Assembly (NCBI RefSeq): GCF_018760735.1 | Contig: NZ_JAHHZN010000003.1 | Coordinates: 1 to 64,000, forward strand | Source of the DNA: Hymenobacter piscis | Lineage (GTDB): Bacteria; Bacteroidota; Bacteroidia; Cytophagales; Hymenobacteraceae | Length of the DNA stretch: 64,000 bases | Reading direction: 5' to 3' | Shown here: positions 27,969 through 36,450 of the stretch, in pieces | How the letters are laid out: the number at the start of each line of letters is the position of its first letter | How positions within the stretch are numbered: the first letter of the stretch is position 1 | Position numbers and translations under genes: made by a program | The notes under the pieces: model-generated | What the model was told of the DNA's origin: nothing | Seen by the model: only the letters and a program-made list of their open reading frames with translations | The model's database searches: none

Positions 27969-28499
27969 TTATCGGTCACGCCACTCCTCCCGCAGAACTG
28001 ACATCACTAGCTTATCGTGAAAGGCCCCGTTGCGGAAACACGCCTGCCGCAGCCGGCCTTCCAGCTGAAAACCGGCCCGCTGGTACGCTTTCACGCCGCC
28101 CTGATTGGGCTCCGAAACCGTGAGCATCATCCGGTTCAGGCCCAGCTCCGCGAAGCCGCGCGCCACCACTTGCCGGGTAACCTCCGTGGCAATACCCTGG
28201 CCCCAGTACTGTTTTTCGCCCAGCAGAATAAAATACTCGCCCGCCTGATTGACCGCGGAAATACCGGAAATACCGGCGTGCCCGATCAACTCCTGCGTCT
28301 CGGCCAGGTACACCCCCAGGTTCAGGCAGCGCGCATCCGCCAGCGTAGCTTCCAGCCACTGCGAAACCTTCGCCAACGAATCCATCTGCTGAAAGGCATT
28401 CAAGGAATACAGAATAACCTCCGGGTCCTGAATCCAGCGGTGGAAAATTGCAGCCTGGTCAATTCGCAGGGGTACTAACTGAATAGCGGCAGAAGGCAT
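27969..28499 (-). CDS. GNAT acetyltransferase (RimJ/RimL type)
   Basis: 176 residues. The GNAT fold is shown by LIGHAGISGISAVNQAGEYFILLGEKQYWGQGIATEVTRQ (motif A region around residues 70-110, with the acetyl-CoA loop GQGIAT) and by NRMMLTVSEPNQGGVKAYQRAGFQLEGRLRQ near the end, which is typical of RimJ/L acetyltransferases acting on ribosomal proteins or small molecules. The substrate is unknown. It is not obviously part of the his operon that starts 100 bases away. Confidence 0.88.
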   Translation of the reverse strand: MPSAAIQLVPLRIDQAAIFHRWIQDPEVILYSLNAFQQMDSLAKVSQWLEATLADARCLNLGVYLAETQELIGHAGISGISAVNQAGEYFILLGEKQYWGQGIATEVTRQVVARGFAELGLNRMMLTVSEPNQGGVKAYQRAGFQLEGRLRQACFRNGAFHDKLVMSVLREEWRDR

Positions 28500-28598
28500 T
28501 GGAAACGGAACTAGCAGGGTTGCAGAAATGGAAAAACGCTGCCCGAACCTACGGAGGGCACCGGCAGCGTTTTCGAATTTGTTTGAAAGCGAAGAACG

Positions 28599-29237
28599 TT
28601 ACTCCCGGCGTACCCCGCCGGAAATGGTGGTGTGGCGCTGCTTGAGCACTTCTACCACGTCTTCCATGGAGAGTCCGGAGGCCGTCAGCAGGACCAACAA
28701 ATGGTAAAGCAGGTCGGCGGCCTCGCCTTTCAGGCCCTCCACGTTGCCCCCCACGGCGTCGATGACGGTTTCCACGGCCTCCTCTCCCACTTTCTGGGCG
28801 ATTTTGGGCATGCCCTTGCGGAACAGGGAGGCAGTGTACGACTTGGGGTCTTCGTCAGGGTGCTGGTGGCGGCGCTGCACCAGGCGCTCCAGCTCCGCCA
28901 CGAAACTAACGGCCGGCGCCGGATAGCGCGTCTGCCGGGGCTGCTCGAAGCAGCTGGTGGTACCCCGGTGGCAGGTGGGGCCGTCAGGGCGGGCCAGAAT
29001 GAGCAGGGCGTCCTGGTCGCAGTCCTCGTGCTCACTCACCACGGTGAGGTAGTTCCCGGAGGTTTCGCCCTTGGTCCAGAGGCGCTGCTTGGAGCGGGAG
29101 AAGAACGTCACGCGGCCCGTCTGGCGGGTCACGCGCTGCGCTTCCTCGTTCTGGTAGCCCAGCATCAGCACCTGCCCCGTGTGGGCATCCTGCACAATCA
29201 CCGGAATCAGCCCATCGGGCATTTTAGCAAAATCCAT
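28599..29237 (-). CDS. hisI: bifunctional phosphoribosyl-AMP cyclohydrolase / phosphoribosyl-ATP pyrophosphohydrolase
   Basis: 212 residues that fuse HisI (residues ~1-100) and HisE (~110-212), catalysing steps 2 and 3 of histidine synthesis. HisI motifs: GQVLMLGYQNEEA, the metal ligands in HEDCDQDALL and CHRGTTSCF. HisE shows the helical EEAVETVIDAVGGNVEGLKGEAADLLYHLLVLL with the EExxE-type metal site. It is the last gene of the his operon; the gap to hisF contains a heptad-arm element. Confidence 0.96.
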   Translation of the reverse strand: MDFAKMPDGLIPVIVQDAHTGQVLMLGYQNEEAQRVTRQTGRVTFFSRSKQRLWTKGETSGNYLTVVSEHEDCDQDALLILARPDGPTCHRGTTSCFEQPRQTRYPAPAVSFVAELERLVQRRHQHPDEDPKSYTASLFRKGMPKIAQKVGEEAVETVIDAVGGNVEGLKGEAADLLYHLLVLLTASGLSMEDVVEVLKQRHTTISGGVRRE

Positions 29238-29243
29238 TGGATC

Positions 29244-29328
29244 TAGTTGTTAGTTGGGAGTTGGCAGTTGTTAGTACAGGCGCGAGCAGTCAATAAACTG
29301 ACAACGGATAACTACCAACTGACAACTA
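29244..29328. repeat. inverted heptad-arm element between hisF and hisIE
   Basis: Arms of 32 bases: TAGTTGTTAGTTGGGAGTTG and onward at the left, the complement of TAGTTGTCAGTTGGTAGTTA and onward at the right; they match at 26 of 32 positions around a 20-nt loop. Units are 7 bp (AGTTGNN). The right arm ends three bases before the hisF stop codon and the left arm begins seven bases from the hisIE start. Confidence 0.75.
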
Positions 29329-29331
29329 AAA

Positions 29332-30090
29332 TTACAGCCGCACGGCAATGCCGTCCTGGCGCAGGTGTTCTTTCAGCTCGCGGATACCGATTTCGCCGAA
29401 GTGGAAGATACTGGCGGCGAGGCCGGCGTCGGCGTGGGCCTGCTGGAACACGTTGGTGAAGTCCTGCTTGGAGCCGGCGCCGCCCGAGGCAATGACCGGA
29501 ATGGTTACGGCCCGACTCACGGCCCCGGTGATGTCCAGCGCGAAGCCGTCCTTGGTGCCGTCGTTGCTCATGGAGGTCAGCAGGATTTCGCCCGCGCCCC
29601 GCTCGGCGGCTTCCCGGCACCACTGCACCGCGTCGCGGCCGGTGTTGTGGGTGCCGGCCCGGGTGTAGATCAGCCAGCCGTCGGCGTCGTTATACCGGGC
29701 ATCGGCGGCCACCACAATGCACTGGGACCCGAAGCGGGCCGCCAGCTCGTCAATCAGCTCGGGGCGCGCCAACGCGGCCGAGTTGATGCTCACTTTATCG
29801 GCCCCGTTCATGAGCAGGGCTTCCACATCGGCCACCGTGCCGATGCCGCCGCCCACGGTGAACGGAATGTCCAGTTCCCGGGCCACGTCGCGCACCAGGG
29901 CCACTAGGGTGGCGCGCTTCTGGTTGGTGGCGGTGATATCGAGGAACACCAGCTCGTCGGCACCTTCGCGGGCGTAGCGGGCGGCCAGGGCCACCGGGTC
30001 GCCGGCGTCACGCAGGCCCTCGAAGCGCACCCCTTTCACGGTGCGCCCGTCCTTCACGTCGAGGCAGGGTATGATTCGTTTGGTTAGCAT
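29332..30090 (-). CDS. hisF: imidazole glycerol phosphate synthase, cyclase subunit
   Basis: 252 residues, a TIM barrel. HisF with HisH turns PRFAR plus ammonia into imidazole glycerol phosphate and AICAR. Catalytic Asp in [20 protein letters not shown] (Asp11) and Asp near residue 130 in a DARYND context, phosphate loops [14 protein letters not shown] and [13 protein letters not shown]. It lies between hisA and hisIE; the intergenic regions on both sides hold inverted repeats. Confidence 0.97.
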   Translation of the reverse strand: MLTKRIIPCLDVKDGRTVKGVRFEGLRDAGDPVALAARYAREGADELVFLDITATNQKRATLVALVRDVARELDIPFTVGGGIGTVADVEALLMNGADKVSINSAALARPELIDELAARFGSQCIVVAADARYNDADGWLIYTRAGTHNTGRDAVQWCREAAERGAGEILLTSMSNDGTKDGFALDITGAVSRAVTIPVIASGGAGSKQDFTNVFQQAHADAGLAASIFHFGEIGIRELKEHLRQDGIAVRL

Positions 30091-30114
30091 GTTTGGTTGG
30101 TTTTCAGAGTTTAT

Positions 30115-30297
30115 AGAACGTCATTCCGAGCGAAGGCGGAGCCGTAGTCGAGGAATCTCGCGTGCTGACGTTGTGGTAGTAATCTAACGGAACTAGTAGA
30201 GATGCCTCGACAAGCTCAGCATAACGTTCTTTTTTCAACAACGTCAGCACGCGAGATTCCTCGACTACGGCTCCGCCTTCGCTCGGAATGACGTTCT
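30115..30297. repeat. 59-bp perfect inverted repeat between hisF and hisA
   Basis: The left arm, beginning AGAACGTCATTCCGAGCGAA, is exactly complementary to the right arm over 59 bases, with a 65-nt loop. Inside the loop is a second short motif (CTCGACAAGCTCAGCATAACG) that occurs again, as CTTCGACAAGCTCAGCATGACG, near 34,980. The arms would form a very stable hairpin in the his mRNA. This repeat type is distinct from the heptad-arm elements. Confidence 0.95.
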
Positions 30298-30307
30298 GTA
30301 TTACAAC

Positions 30308-31024
30308 TTACAGCCAGGGCTGCAGCTGCTCCAGCGTGATGGTGCCTTCGTAGATGGCTTTGCCGATGATAGCCCCGTGCATGCCCACGGCGGCCAGGGC
30401 CTCCACATCGGCAATGGTGGTTACGCCACCGCTGGCAATGAGGCGGGCAGCGGGCAGCTGCTCGCGTAACTCCGTGTACGTAGCCAGCGACGGGCCCTGA
30501 AGCTTGCCGTCCTTACTCACGTCGGTGCAGATGAAGGTGGTGCCTCCGCTGGCCAGGTATCCCTGCACAAACTCGCGCAGGGTCCGCTCGCTCTGCTCGG
30601 CCCAGGCGTTGATGGAAATGTGATTGTCGCGGTAGTCAGCCCCGATGATGATGCGCTCGGCCCCGAAGGCACGGAGCCAGCCGTTCACGATTTCGGGCTC
30701 GCGTACGGCAATGCTGCCGGCCGTTATCTGCCGGGCTCCGGCGTCGAAGGCCTGGCGTACGGCGTCCTCGCTCTGCAGCCCGCCCCCGAAGTCGATGTAC
30801 AGGCTGGTGTGGCGGGCAATGCGCTCCAGCACGGGCAGGTTTACGGGGCGCTTGGCGCGGGCCCCGTCGAGGTCCACCAGGTGCAGGCGCTTCACGCCGG
30901 CGGCCTCGAAGCGTTGGGCCACGGCCAGCGGGTCGGCGTCGTAGGTGGTCTGCTGGGCAAAGTCGCCCTCCGTCAGGCGCACGCACTGGCCGCCTATGAG
31001 GTCAATAGCGGGAATGATTTCCAT
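30308..31024 (-). CDS. hisA: phosphoribosylformimino-5-aminoimidazole carboxamide ribotide isomerase
   Basis: 238 residues, TIM barrel. Isomerises ProFAR to PRFAR (step 4). Catalytic Asp in IIPAIDLIGGQCVRLTEGD (Asp8) and Asp near residue 130 (FICTDVSKDGKLQGP), with phosphate-binding LYIDFGGGLQSEDA and IASGGVTTIADVEAL. Length and order are standard. Gaps on both sides carry long inverted repeats. Confidence 0.97.
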   Translation of the reverse strand: MEIIPAIDLIGGQCVRLTEGDFAQQTTYDADPLAVAQRFEAAGVKRLHLVDLDGARAKRPVNLPVLERIARHTSLYIDFGGGLQSEDAVRQAFDAGARQITAGSIAVREPEIVNGWLRAFGAERIIIGADYRDNHISINAWAEQSERTLREFVQGYLASGGTTFICTDVSKDGKLQGPSLATYTELREQLPAARLIASGGVTTIADVEALAAVGMHGAIIGKAIYEGTITLEQLQPWL

Positions 31025-31046
31025 GTTGGGTTTAAGAACAGTTCAT

Positions 31047-31135
31047 CTGTCATCCTGAACGGAGCGAAGGACCTTATCACGTTGTAACGATTCGTTCTGG
31101 TGTGATAAGGTCCTTCGCTCCGCTCAGGATGACAG
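31047..31135. repeat. 34-bp inverted repeat between hisA and hisH
   Basis: Arms beginning CTGTCATCCTGAACGGAGCG and ending with the complement match at 33 of 34 positions around a 21-nt loop. The core TCATCCTGAACGGAGCGAAGG recurs, with one changed base, in the next intergenic gap near 31,803. Confidence 0.93.
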
Positions 31136-31142
31136 AAAGGGC

Positions 31143-31733
31143 TTACAGCTTGAGAAAATTTTCCAGAATACGGGTGCCGACGGGGCCGCTCTTTTCGGTG
31201 TGGAACTGCACGGCGTAGAAGTTCTCGTGCTGCACGGCGGCGCTGAACGGCGTGGGGTACGCGGCCTCGGCAATGGTATACTCGCCCACCGGGGCATAGT
31301 AGCTGTGCACGAAGTACACGTAGTCCTCGGCGCTGAGGCCTTCGAACAGCGGACCGCGTAAGGCCTGCAGGTTGTTCCAGCCCATGTGCGGCACTTTGTA
31401 CTCCGGCGTGGCCGGGAACCGCACCACGTCGAAGGGTAGAATACCGAGCAGGTCGGTGCCGCCGCCCTCTTGGGTGTGGCGGCCCAGCAGCTGCATGCCC
31501 AGGCATATACCCAGGAACGGCTGCGTGAGCGTGGGCAGCAGCTCGTGCAGATCCTGGGCGCGCAGCTCCCGCATGGCGGAGGCGGCCTCGCCCTCACCCG
31601 GGAACAGCACCTTGTCGGCGCGGCGAATCACGTCGTGGTCGGCCGTGAGCGTGGCCTGCACGCCCAGCCGTTCCAGCGCAAACAGCACCGACTGCACGTT
31701 GCCGCCTTTGTAATCAATGATGGCTATTTCCAT
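31143..31733 (-). CDS. hisH: imidazole glycerol phosphate synthase, glutamine amidotransferase subunit
   Basis: 196 residues. Class I glutaminase that channels ammonia to HisF. The nucleophile Cys is in PFLGICLGMQLLG (about residue 82) and the His-Glu pair in YAVQFHTEKSGPVG (about residues 178-180). The N-terminal start MEIAIIDYKGGNVQSV is typical. It is followed by hisA after a hairpin-forming gap. Confidence 0.97.
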   Translation of the reverse strand: MEIAIIDYKGGNVQSVLFALERLGVQATLTADHDVIRRADKVLFPGEGEAASAMRELRAQDLHELLPTLTQPFLGICLGMQLLGRHTQEGGGTDLLGILPFDVVRFPATPEYKVPHMGWNNLQALRGPLFEGLSAEDYVYFVHSYYAPVGEYTIAEAAYPTPFSAAVQHENFYAVQFHTEKSGPVGTRILENFLKL

Positions 31734-31767
31734 TTGAAAATATCAGAAGTCAGCGGGTGTTTATTCT

Positions 31768-31941
31768 TATGTTTAAACAAATGTGTAAAGGTGTTTAGAT
31801 CTATCATCCTGAACGGAGCGAAGGGCCTCATCACGTATGAACGGTTAGTTCTGGTGTGACAAAGTTCTCCGCTCCATTTAGAAGAAAGGGTACGCACACA
31901 ACGCACACCCAAACAACTGTTTATCCATTTGTTTAAACATA
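31768..31941. repeat. nested inverted repeats between hisH and hisB
   Basis: The outer arms, TATGTTTAAACAAATG and its exact complement (16 bp), enclose a degenerate copy of the CATCCTGAACGGAGCGAAGG repeat at 31,804-31,823 with a decayed counter-arm near 31,868. Outer arms are flanked by short units such as GTGTAAAG and GGGTAAAC. Confidence 0.75.
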
Positions 31942-31949
31942 TGGGTAAA

Positions 31950-33062
31950 CTACAGAATGCCTTTCGTGCTGGGGATTTCCATACGGCCGGCATCGCGCAC
32001 CAGAGCCATTTTGATGGACTTGGCTACGGCCTTAAAAATAGCTTCGATCTTGTGGTGCTCGTTCTGCCCCTCGGCTTTGATGTTAAGGTTGCAGCGGGCA
32101 GCGTCGGAGAAACTTTTGAAGAAATGGTAAAACATTTCACAGGGCATATCCCCTACTTTTTCGCGCTTGAACTCGGCATCCCACACAATCCACGGGCGGC
32201 CCGAGAAATCGATGGCGGCCTGGGCCAGCACGTCGTCCATGGGCAGCAGGAAGCCGTAGCGGGCCAGGCCGCGCTTGTCGCCGAGGGCCTGAGTGAAGGC
32301 TTCGCCCAGGGCAATGGCCGTGTCCTCGATGGTGTGGTGCTCGTCGATGTGCAGGTCGCCCTGCACGGTGATTTTCATATCCACGCCCGAGTGCTTGCTG
32401 AGCTGGTCGAGCATGTGGTCGAAGAAGCCCAGACCAGTGTGCATCTCGGGGCGGCCGTTGCCGTCGAGGTTCAGCTCGATGCTGATTTTGGTTTCGTTTG
32501 TGTCGCGTTGTACCACGGCGGTACGGGCGGGCAGCCGCAGAAACTGGTATATTTTTTCCCAGCTCATAGTGGTCAGCGCGGCGCGGTCGTCGCCCTCCCC
32601 TTCCGGCTTCAGCAGGATGGACTGGCAGCCCAGGTTCTGAGCCAGTTCTACGTCGGTCAGCCGGTCGCCGATGACGAAGGAGTTTTTGAGGTCATAGCCG
32701 CTGCCCTCGCCCAGATATTGGGTGAGCATACCGGTGCCGGGCTTGCGGGTGGGCAGGTTCTCGTGGGGGAAGCTTCGGTCGATGTGCTCGCGCACGAACT
32801 CCACTCCTTCCGAGCGCAGCACGTCGAGCATCATATTGTGCGCCGGCCAGAAAGTATCCTCCGGGAAGCTCTCGGTGCCGAGGCCGTCCTGGTTGCTCAC
32901 CAGCACCAGCTCGTAATCCAGCTCGCGGGCAATGCGCGAGAGGCCGGTGATGGCACCGGGCACAAACTGAAATTTTTCTCGCGTCAGCGCGTCCACTTGG
33001 AAATCCGTCGGCGGCTCGATGAGGATGGTGCCGTCCCGGTCAATGAAGAGTACTTTTTTCAT
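31950..33062 (-). CDS. hisB: bifunctional histidinol-phosphatase / imidazoleglycerol-phosphate dehydratase
   Basis: 370 residues with two domains. The N-terminal HAD phosphatase starts with [15 protein letters not shown] (nucleophile Asp8, acid Asp10) and contains the zinc-loop region; it performs step 8. The C-terminal IGP dehydratase (from about residue 180) has [33 protein letters not shown] and [15 protein letters not shown] with the histidines that bind manganese; it performs step 6. The fusion is normal for Bacteroidota and gammaproteobacteria. Confidence 0.97.
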   Translation of the reverse strand: MKKVLFIDRDGTILIEPPTDFQVDALTREKFQFVPGAITGLSRIARELDYELVLVSNQDGLGTESFPEDTFWPAHNMMLDVLRSEGVEFVREHIDRSFPHENLPTRKPGTGMLTQYLGEGSGYDLKNSFVIGDRLTDVELAQNLGCQSILLKPEGEGDDRAALTTMSWEKIYQFLRLPARTAVVQRDTNETKISIELNLDGNGRPEMHTGLGFFDHMLDQLSKHSGVDMKITVQGDLHIDEHHTIEDTAIALGEAFTQALGDKRGLARYGFLLPMDDVLAQAAIDFSGRPWIVWDAEFKREKVGDMPCEMFYHFFKSFSDAARCNLNIKAEGQNEHHKIEAIFKAVAKSIKMALVRDAGRMEIPSTKGIL

Positions 33063-33124
33063 GAGTTGGTTAAGCCTGTCAAACAGTGACAGGGTATCAG
33101 TGCAAAATGTAAGACAGCTGAAAA

Positions 33125-33721
33125 TTACTTCAGCTTTATGCGTTCCAGCAGTTTCAGCAGCGCATCCCGGTTTTTGGCGGATTTGATAAACTGCGGCAGC
33201 CGCTCCACCATCGTCATGTAACGCGGTTGATTCCGTTCCCGCAGCTTAGCCCCAATGTACTCCTCCAGATAAAGCAAGTGCTCCGAACCATAGGCCCAAA
33301 GCAGTTCATCTTTGAAGGGAGCCTGATACCAGAGCGGCAGTTGGAAAAAAGGATCGACGCCATCGAAGCTGTAAGAATAGCCTACGTGTTCGATGTACGT
33401 GGGCTTATAAGATTCCTCACAGCCGCAATCGGGGCAGCGGACTTTGATGGCCTCCTTCCTATACCCCACCTCTGGCGTTTCCACCACAATCCTGAAGTTG
33501 CATAGTTTGCAATACTCCTTCACCACTATATCAAAAAACACCAATGGCTTGTCCAACTGATAAAAGCAGCTCGGGCAATGAAGGCGGCTATGACATAAAG
33601 TAAAGTCTGTGGAAACCTCCGCCCTCTTTTCACACTTGGGACAGCACACTGAAATGCGCTCCTCAAAGTGTCGAAGGATTTTATTCTGATCCTTGAACCG
33701 AGTGGACGAAGCTATTCCCAT
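33125..33721 (-). CDS. double zinc-ribbon protein inserted in the his operon
   Basis: 198 residues with four CxxC knuckles: CPKC (27-30), CPSC (49-52), CKLC (71-74) and CPDC (96-99), enough for two zinc ribbons. The C-terminal half is aromatic and charged ([32 protein letters not shown]) with no catalytic motif. It resembles, from memory, small zinc-ribbon proteins of Bacteroidota of unknown role. GC content is lower than in the flanking his genes and it has no part in histidine synthesis, so it appears to be an insertion between hisC and hisB. It is co-directional, so it is probably expressed from the his promoter. Confidence 0.8.
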   Translation of the reverse strand: MGIASSTRFKDQNKILRHFEERISVCCPKCEKRAEVSTDFTLCHSRLHCPSCFYQLDKPLVFFDIVVKEYCKLCNFRIVVETPEVGYRKEAIKVRCPDCGCEESYKPTYIEHVGYSYSFDGVDPFFQLPLWYQAPFKDELLWAYGSEHLLYLEEYIGAKLRERNQPRYMTMVERLPQFIKSAKNRDALLKLLERIKLK

Positions 33722-33797
33722 AACATCAACTATTCAGATGGAGTGATGGAAGATCCTGAGAATGCTATTCGTGAAACTGCTTTACTCCTTATATATA

Positions 33798-34850
33798 CTA
33801 CCCCGCAAACTCCCGCAGGGCCTGGAGCAGCAGCTCGTTCTCGGCGGGGGTACCCACGGTGAGGCGGAGTGTGCCGGCGCAGCCGGGCTGGGTGGTGCGG
33901 TTGCGCACGATGATGCCCCGGGCTACCAGGAAATCGTACACGGCCGTGGCATCGGGATGGAAACGAACCAGCAGGAAATTGGCATCCGAGGGGAACACCT
34001 CCGCCACGATGGGCAGCGCGGGCAGGCGCTCGGCCAGCCAGTCGCGGCCTACCAGCAGCTGCTGGCGTAGCGCCTCAAACCGGTCGGCGTCGCGCAGGGC
34101 CTGCAGGGCGAACCGCTGCGTAGCCTCCGACACGTTGTAGGGGGGCTTGATTTTGTTGAGGTAGCCGATGATTTCCGGCGAGGCAAAAGCCATACCCAGG
34201 CGTAGGCCGGCCAGCCCCCAGGCCTTCGAGAAGGTTTGCAGCACCACCAGGTTAGGGAATTCGGCCAGGCGGGTGGTCCAGCTGGGAGCGGACGCGAAAT
34301 CGGCGTAGGCCTCATCTACCACTACCAACCCGCGAAAACCGCGCAGGATTTCCTCCATGTACTCGGCGTGGAGCAGGTTGCCGGTGGGGTTGTTGGGCGA
34401 GCAGAGCCACACGATTTTAGCATCCGAAGCCAGCACGCCGGCCACGATTTCGGGCGAGAGCTGGAAGTCAGGCGTCAGCTGCAGGCGCTCCACGCGCACG
34501 TCATTCAGGTTGGCGGCCACCTCATACATGCCGTAGGTGGGCGGCAGGATCAGCAGGCTGTCGTGGCCGGGCACGCAGGTGAGGCGCACCAGCAGGTCGA
34601 TGGCCTCATCGGAGCCGTTGCCGAGGAAAATCTGCTCGGGGCGCACGGCTTTGAGCTGGGCCAGCTCCTGCTTCACGGCGCGCTGCAGCGGATCAGGGTA
34701 GCGGTTGAACTGGTCGGGGCCGGCGCTGCCGAGGCTGTTCTCGTTGGCGTCGAGCATGACCTGGGCCTCGCCCTGAAATTCGTCGCGGGCCGACGAGTAG
34801 GGCTTCATATCCCGCAGGTTGGGGCGTACGAGGCTATCAAGGTTGAACAT
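33798..34850 (-). CDS. hisC: histidinol-phosphate aminotransferase
   Basis: 350 residues, fold-type I PLP enzyme (step 7). The Schiff-base lysine is in VLQTFSKAWGLAGLRLGMAF; other class marks are LDANENSLG at the substrate site, FLGNGSDEAIDLLVR, and the PLP-binding LCSPNNPTGNLL and VVVDEAYADF. It depends on PLP, which PdxH supplies. It lies between hisD and the zinc-ribbon gene. Confidence 0.97.
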   Translation of the reverse strand: MFNLDSLVRPNLRDMKPYSSARDEFQGEAQVMLDANENSLGSAGPDQFNRYPDPLQRAVKQELAQLKAVRPEQIFLGNGSDEAIDLLVRLTCVPGHDSLLILPPTYGMYEVAANLNDVRVERLQLTPDFQLSPEIVAGVLASDAKIVWLCSPNNPTGNLLHAEYMEEILRGFRGLVVVDEAYADFASAPSWTTRLAEFPNLVVLQTFSKAWGLAGLRLGMAFASPEIIGYLNKIKPPYNVSEATQRFALQALRDADRFEALRQQLLVGRDWLAERLPALPIVAEVFPSDANFLLVRFHPDATAVYDFLVARGIIVRNRTTQPGCAGTLRLTVGTPAENELLLQALREFAG

Positions 34851-34854
34851 GAAT

Positions 34855-35006
34855 CACGGATTTAAACGGATTATTCGGATTTCACGGATTTTGTAGAACG
34901 GCCGGCGGCGGTTCCATAGCCCAGGGTTTAAACCCTGGGCTATGGAGCGGTTGTCGTTTTGGCGTCGGCAAGCGAGATGCTTCGACAAGCTCAGCATGAC
35001 GTTCTA
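34855..35006. repeat. repeat-rich gap between hisD and hisC, with a 32-bp perfect palindrome
   Basis: Three repeat types lie side by side. First, units of CACGGATT/ACGGATT at 34,855-34,893. Second, a perfect 32-bp palindrome at 34,914-34,945 (CCATAGCCCAGGGTTT and its complement). Third, at about 34,972-35,005, GAGATGCTTCGACAAGCTCA and GCATGACGTTC, a variant of the motif found inside the hisF-hisA loop. No gene fits in this gap. Confidence 0.85.
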
Positions 35007-35020
35007 CTGTTATCCTATAC

Positions 35021-36322
35021 TTATTCCTCCCCGCCGGCCAGAGCTTCCAGGCGGAGGGTCACGGCGCGGGCGTGGGCGCGGAGGCCTTCGGCTTCGGCCA
35101 TGGTTTCAACCACGGGGCCCACGTTCAGCAGGCCTTCGGGGGTGAGGCGCTGGAAGGTGATTTTCTTCAGAAACGAATCGAGCGACACGCCGCTGTAGTT
35201 GCGGGCGTAGCCGTTGGTGGGCAGCGTGTGGTTGGTACCCGAGGCGTAGTCGCCCACGGCTTCCGGGGTGAGGTGGCCCAGGAACACGGAGCCGGCGTTG
35301 GTCACGCCTTCGGCCAGCTGTTCCGGATTTTTTACGGCCAGAATCAGGTGCTCGGGAGCGTACTGGTTCGAGAAGTACAGCATTTCCTCCGGCGTGCGCA
35401 GCAGGATGGCGCGGCTTTCGGTAAGAGCCTGGGCAGCCACCTCGGCCCGGGGCAGCTCCCGCAGCTGGCGCTCCACCTCGGCTTTGGTCTGCTCCAGCAT
35501 CGACAGGGAGTCGGAGAGCAGAATCACCTGCGAGTCGGGGCCGTGCTCGGCCTGGCTGAGCAGGTCGGCGGCCACGAAGGTCGGCGTAGCCGATTCGTCG
35601 GCAATAACCAGCACCTCGGAGGGGCCAGCCGGCATATCAATGGCCACGCCGTAACGGGTAGCCAATTGCTTGGCGGCCGTCACGTAGCGGTTGCCGGGAC
35701 CAAAAATCTTGTCCACGGCCGGCACCGAGTCAGTTCCGCCGCTCAGAGCGGCCACGGCTTGAGCCCCACCGGCTTTCACGATAGTGGTGATGCCCAGCAG
35801 CTCGGCCGTGAACAGGATGATGGGGTTTACCGAGCCGTCCTTCTGGGGCGGGGTGCAGAGCACAATTTCGGGGCAGCCTGCCAGCCGGGCGGGCACGCCC
35901 AGCATCAGCAGAGTGCTGAACAGCGGCGCGGTGCCGCCCGGAATGTAGAGGCCCACGCGCTGCACGGGCACCGCCCGCCGCCAGCACGTCACGCCCGGCA
36001 TGGTTTCCACGCGCTCCTCCTGCGGAATTTGCGCTTTATGGAACCGCAGAATGTTGGCGTGCGCCTGTCGGATGGCCGTTTGCAGCTCGGCCGGCACCTG
36101 GGCCGCGGCGGCTGCCAGCTCCCCGGGCCCCACGCGCAGGCCGCCCGCAAGGTCGGCACCGTCGAACTGCCGGGCGTAGTCGAGCAGGGCCGCGTCGCCG
36201 CGCTGGCGCACGTCCTCGAAAATCTGCTGCACGCGCTGCTCCACGTCCTGAGCCTGCTGCTGGGCCGCCCGCTGCTGCAGCGCCGCCCACTCCGGCTGGG
36301 ATGGATATTGGAAGATGTTCAT
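35021..36322 (-). CDS. hisD: histidinol dehydrogenase
   Basis: 433 residues. Zinc- and NAD-dependent two-step oxidation of histidinol to histidine (steps 9-10). Marked by [52 protein letters not shown] and [13 protein letters not shown] (zinc ligand Gln/His region), and the C-terminal [24 protein letters not shown]. Full length for the family. Second gene of the operon. Confidence 0.97.
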   Translation of the reverse strand: MNIFQYPSQPEWAALQQRAAQQQAQDVEQRVQQIFEDVRQRGDAALLDYARQFDGADLAGGLRVGPGELAAAAAQVPAELQTAIRQAHANILRFHKAQIPQEERVETMPGVTCWRRAVPVQRVGLYIPGGTAPLFSTLLMLGVPARLAGCPEIVLCTPPQKDGSVNPIILFTAELLGITTIVKAGGAQAVAALSGGTDSVPAVDKIFGPGNRYVTAAKQLATRYGVAIDMPAGPSEVLVIADESATPTFVAADLLSQAEHGPDSQVILLSDSLSMLEQTKAEVERQLRELPRAEVAAQALTESRAILLRTPEEMLYFSNQYAPEHLILAVKNPEQLAEGVTNAGSVFLGHLTPEAVGDYASGTNHTLPTNGYARNYSGVSLDSFLKKITFQRLTPEGLLNVGPVVETMAEAEGLRAHARAVTLRLEALAGGEE

Positions 36323-36327
36323 GGTAG

Positions 36328-36449
36328 AAGGAGTTAGGAGTTAGGAGCCAGGAGATAGAAGCAAGGTGTCAGGAGTTGTCATAGGAGGAGAACCAACAAT
36401 TCGATTCTAACTCCTGACTCCTTGCTTCTATCTCCTAATTCCTAGCTTC
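36328..36449. repeat. inverted heptad-arm element between hisG and hisD
   Basis: The arm core AGGAGATAGAAGCAAGGTGT (28 bases in all, 36,350-36,377) matches the complement at 36,409-36,436 in 27 of 28 positions around a 31-nt loop. Outside the core, short units GGAGTTA and GGAATTA continue outwards to the hisG stop codon and to the hisD start codon. Confidence 0.9.
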
Positions 36450-36450
36450 T

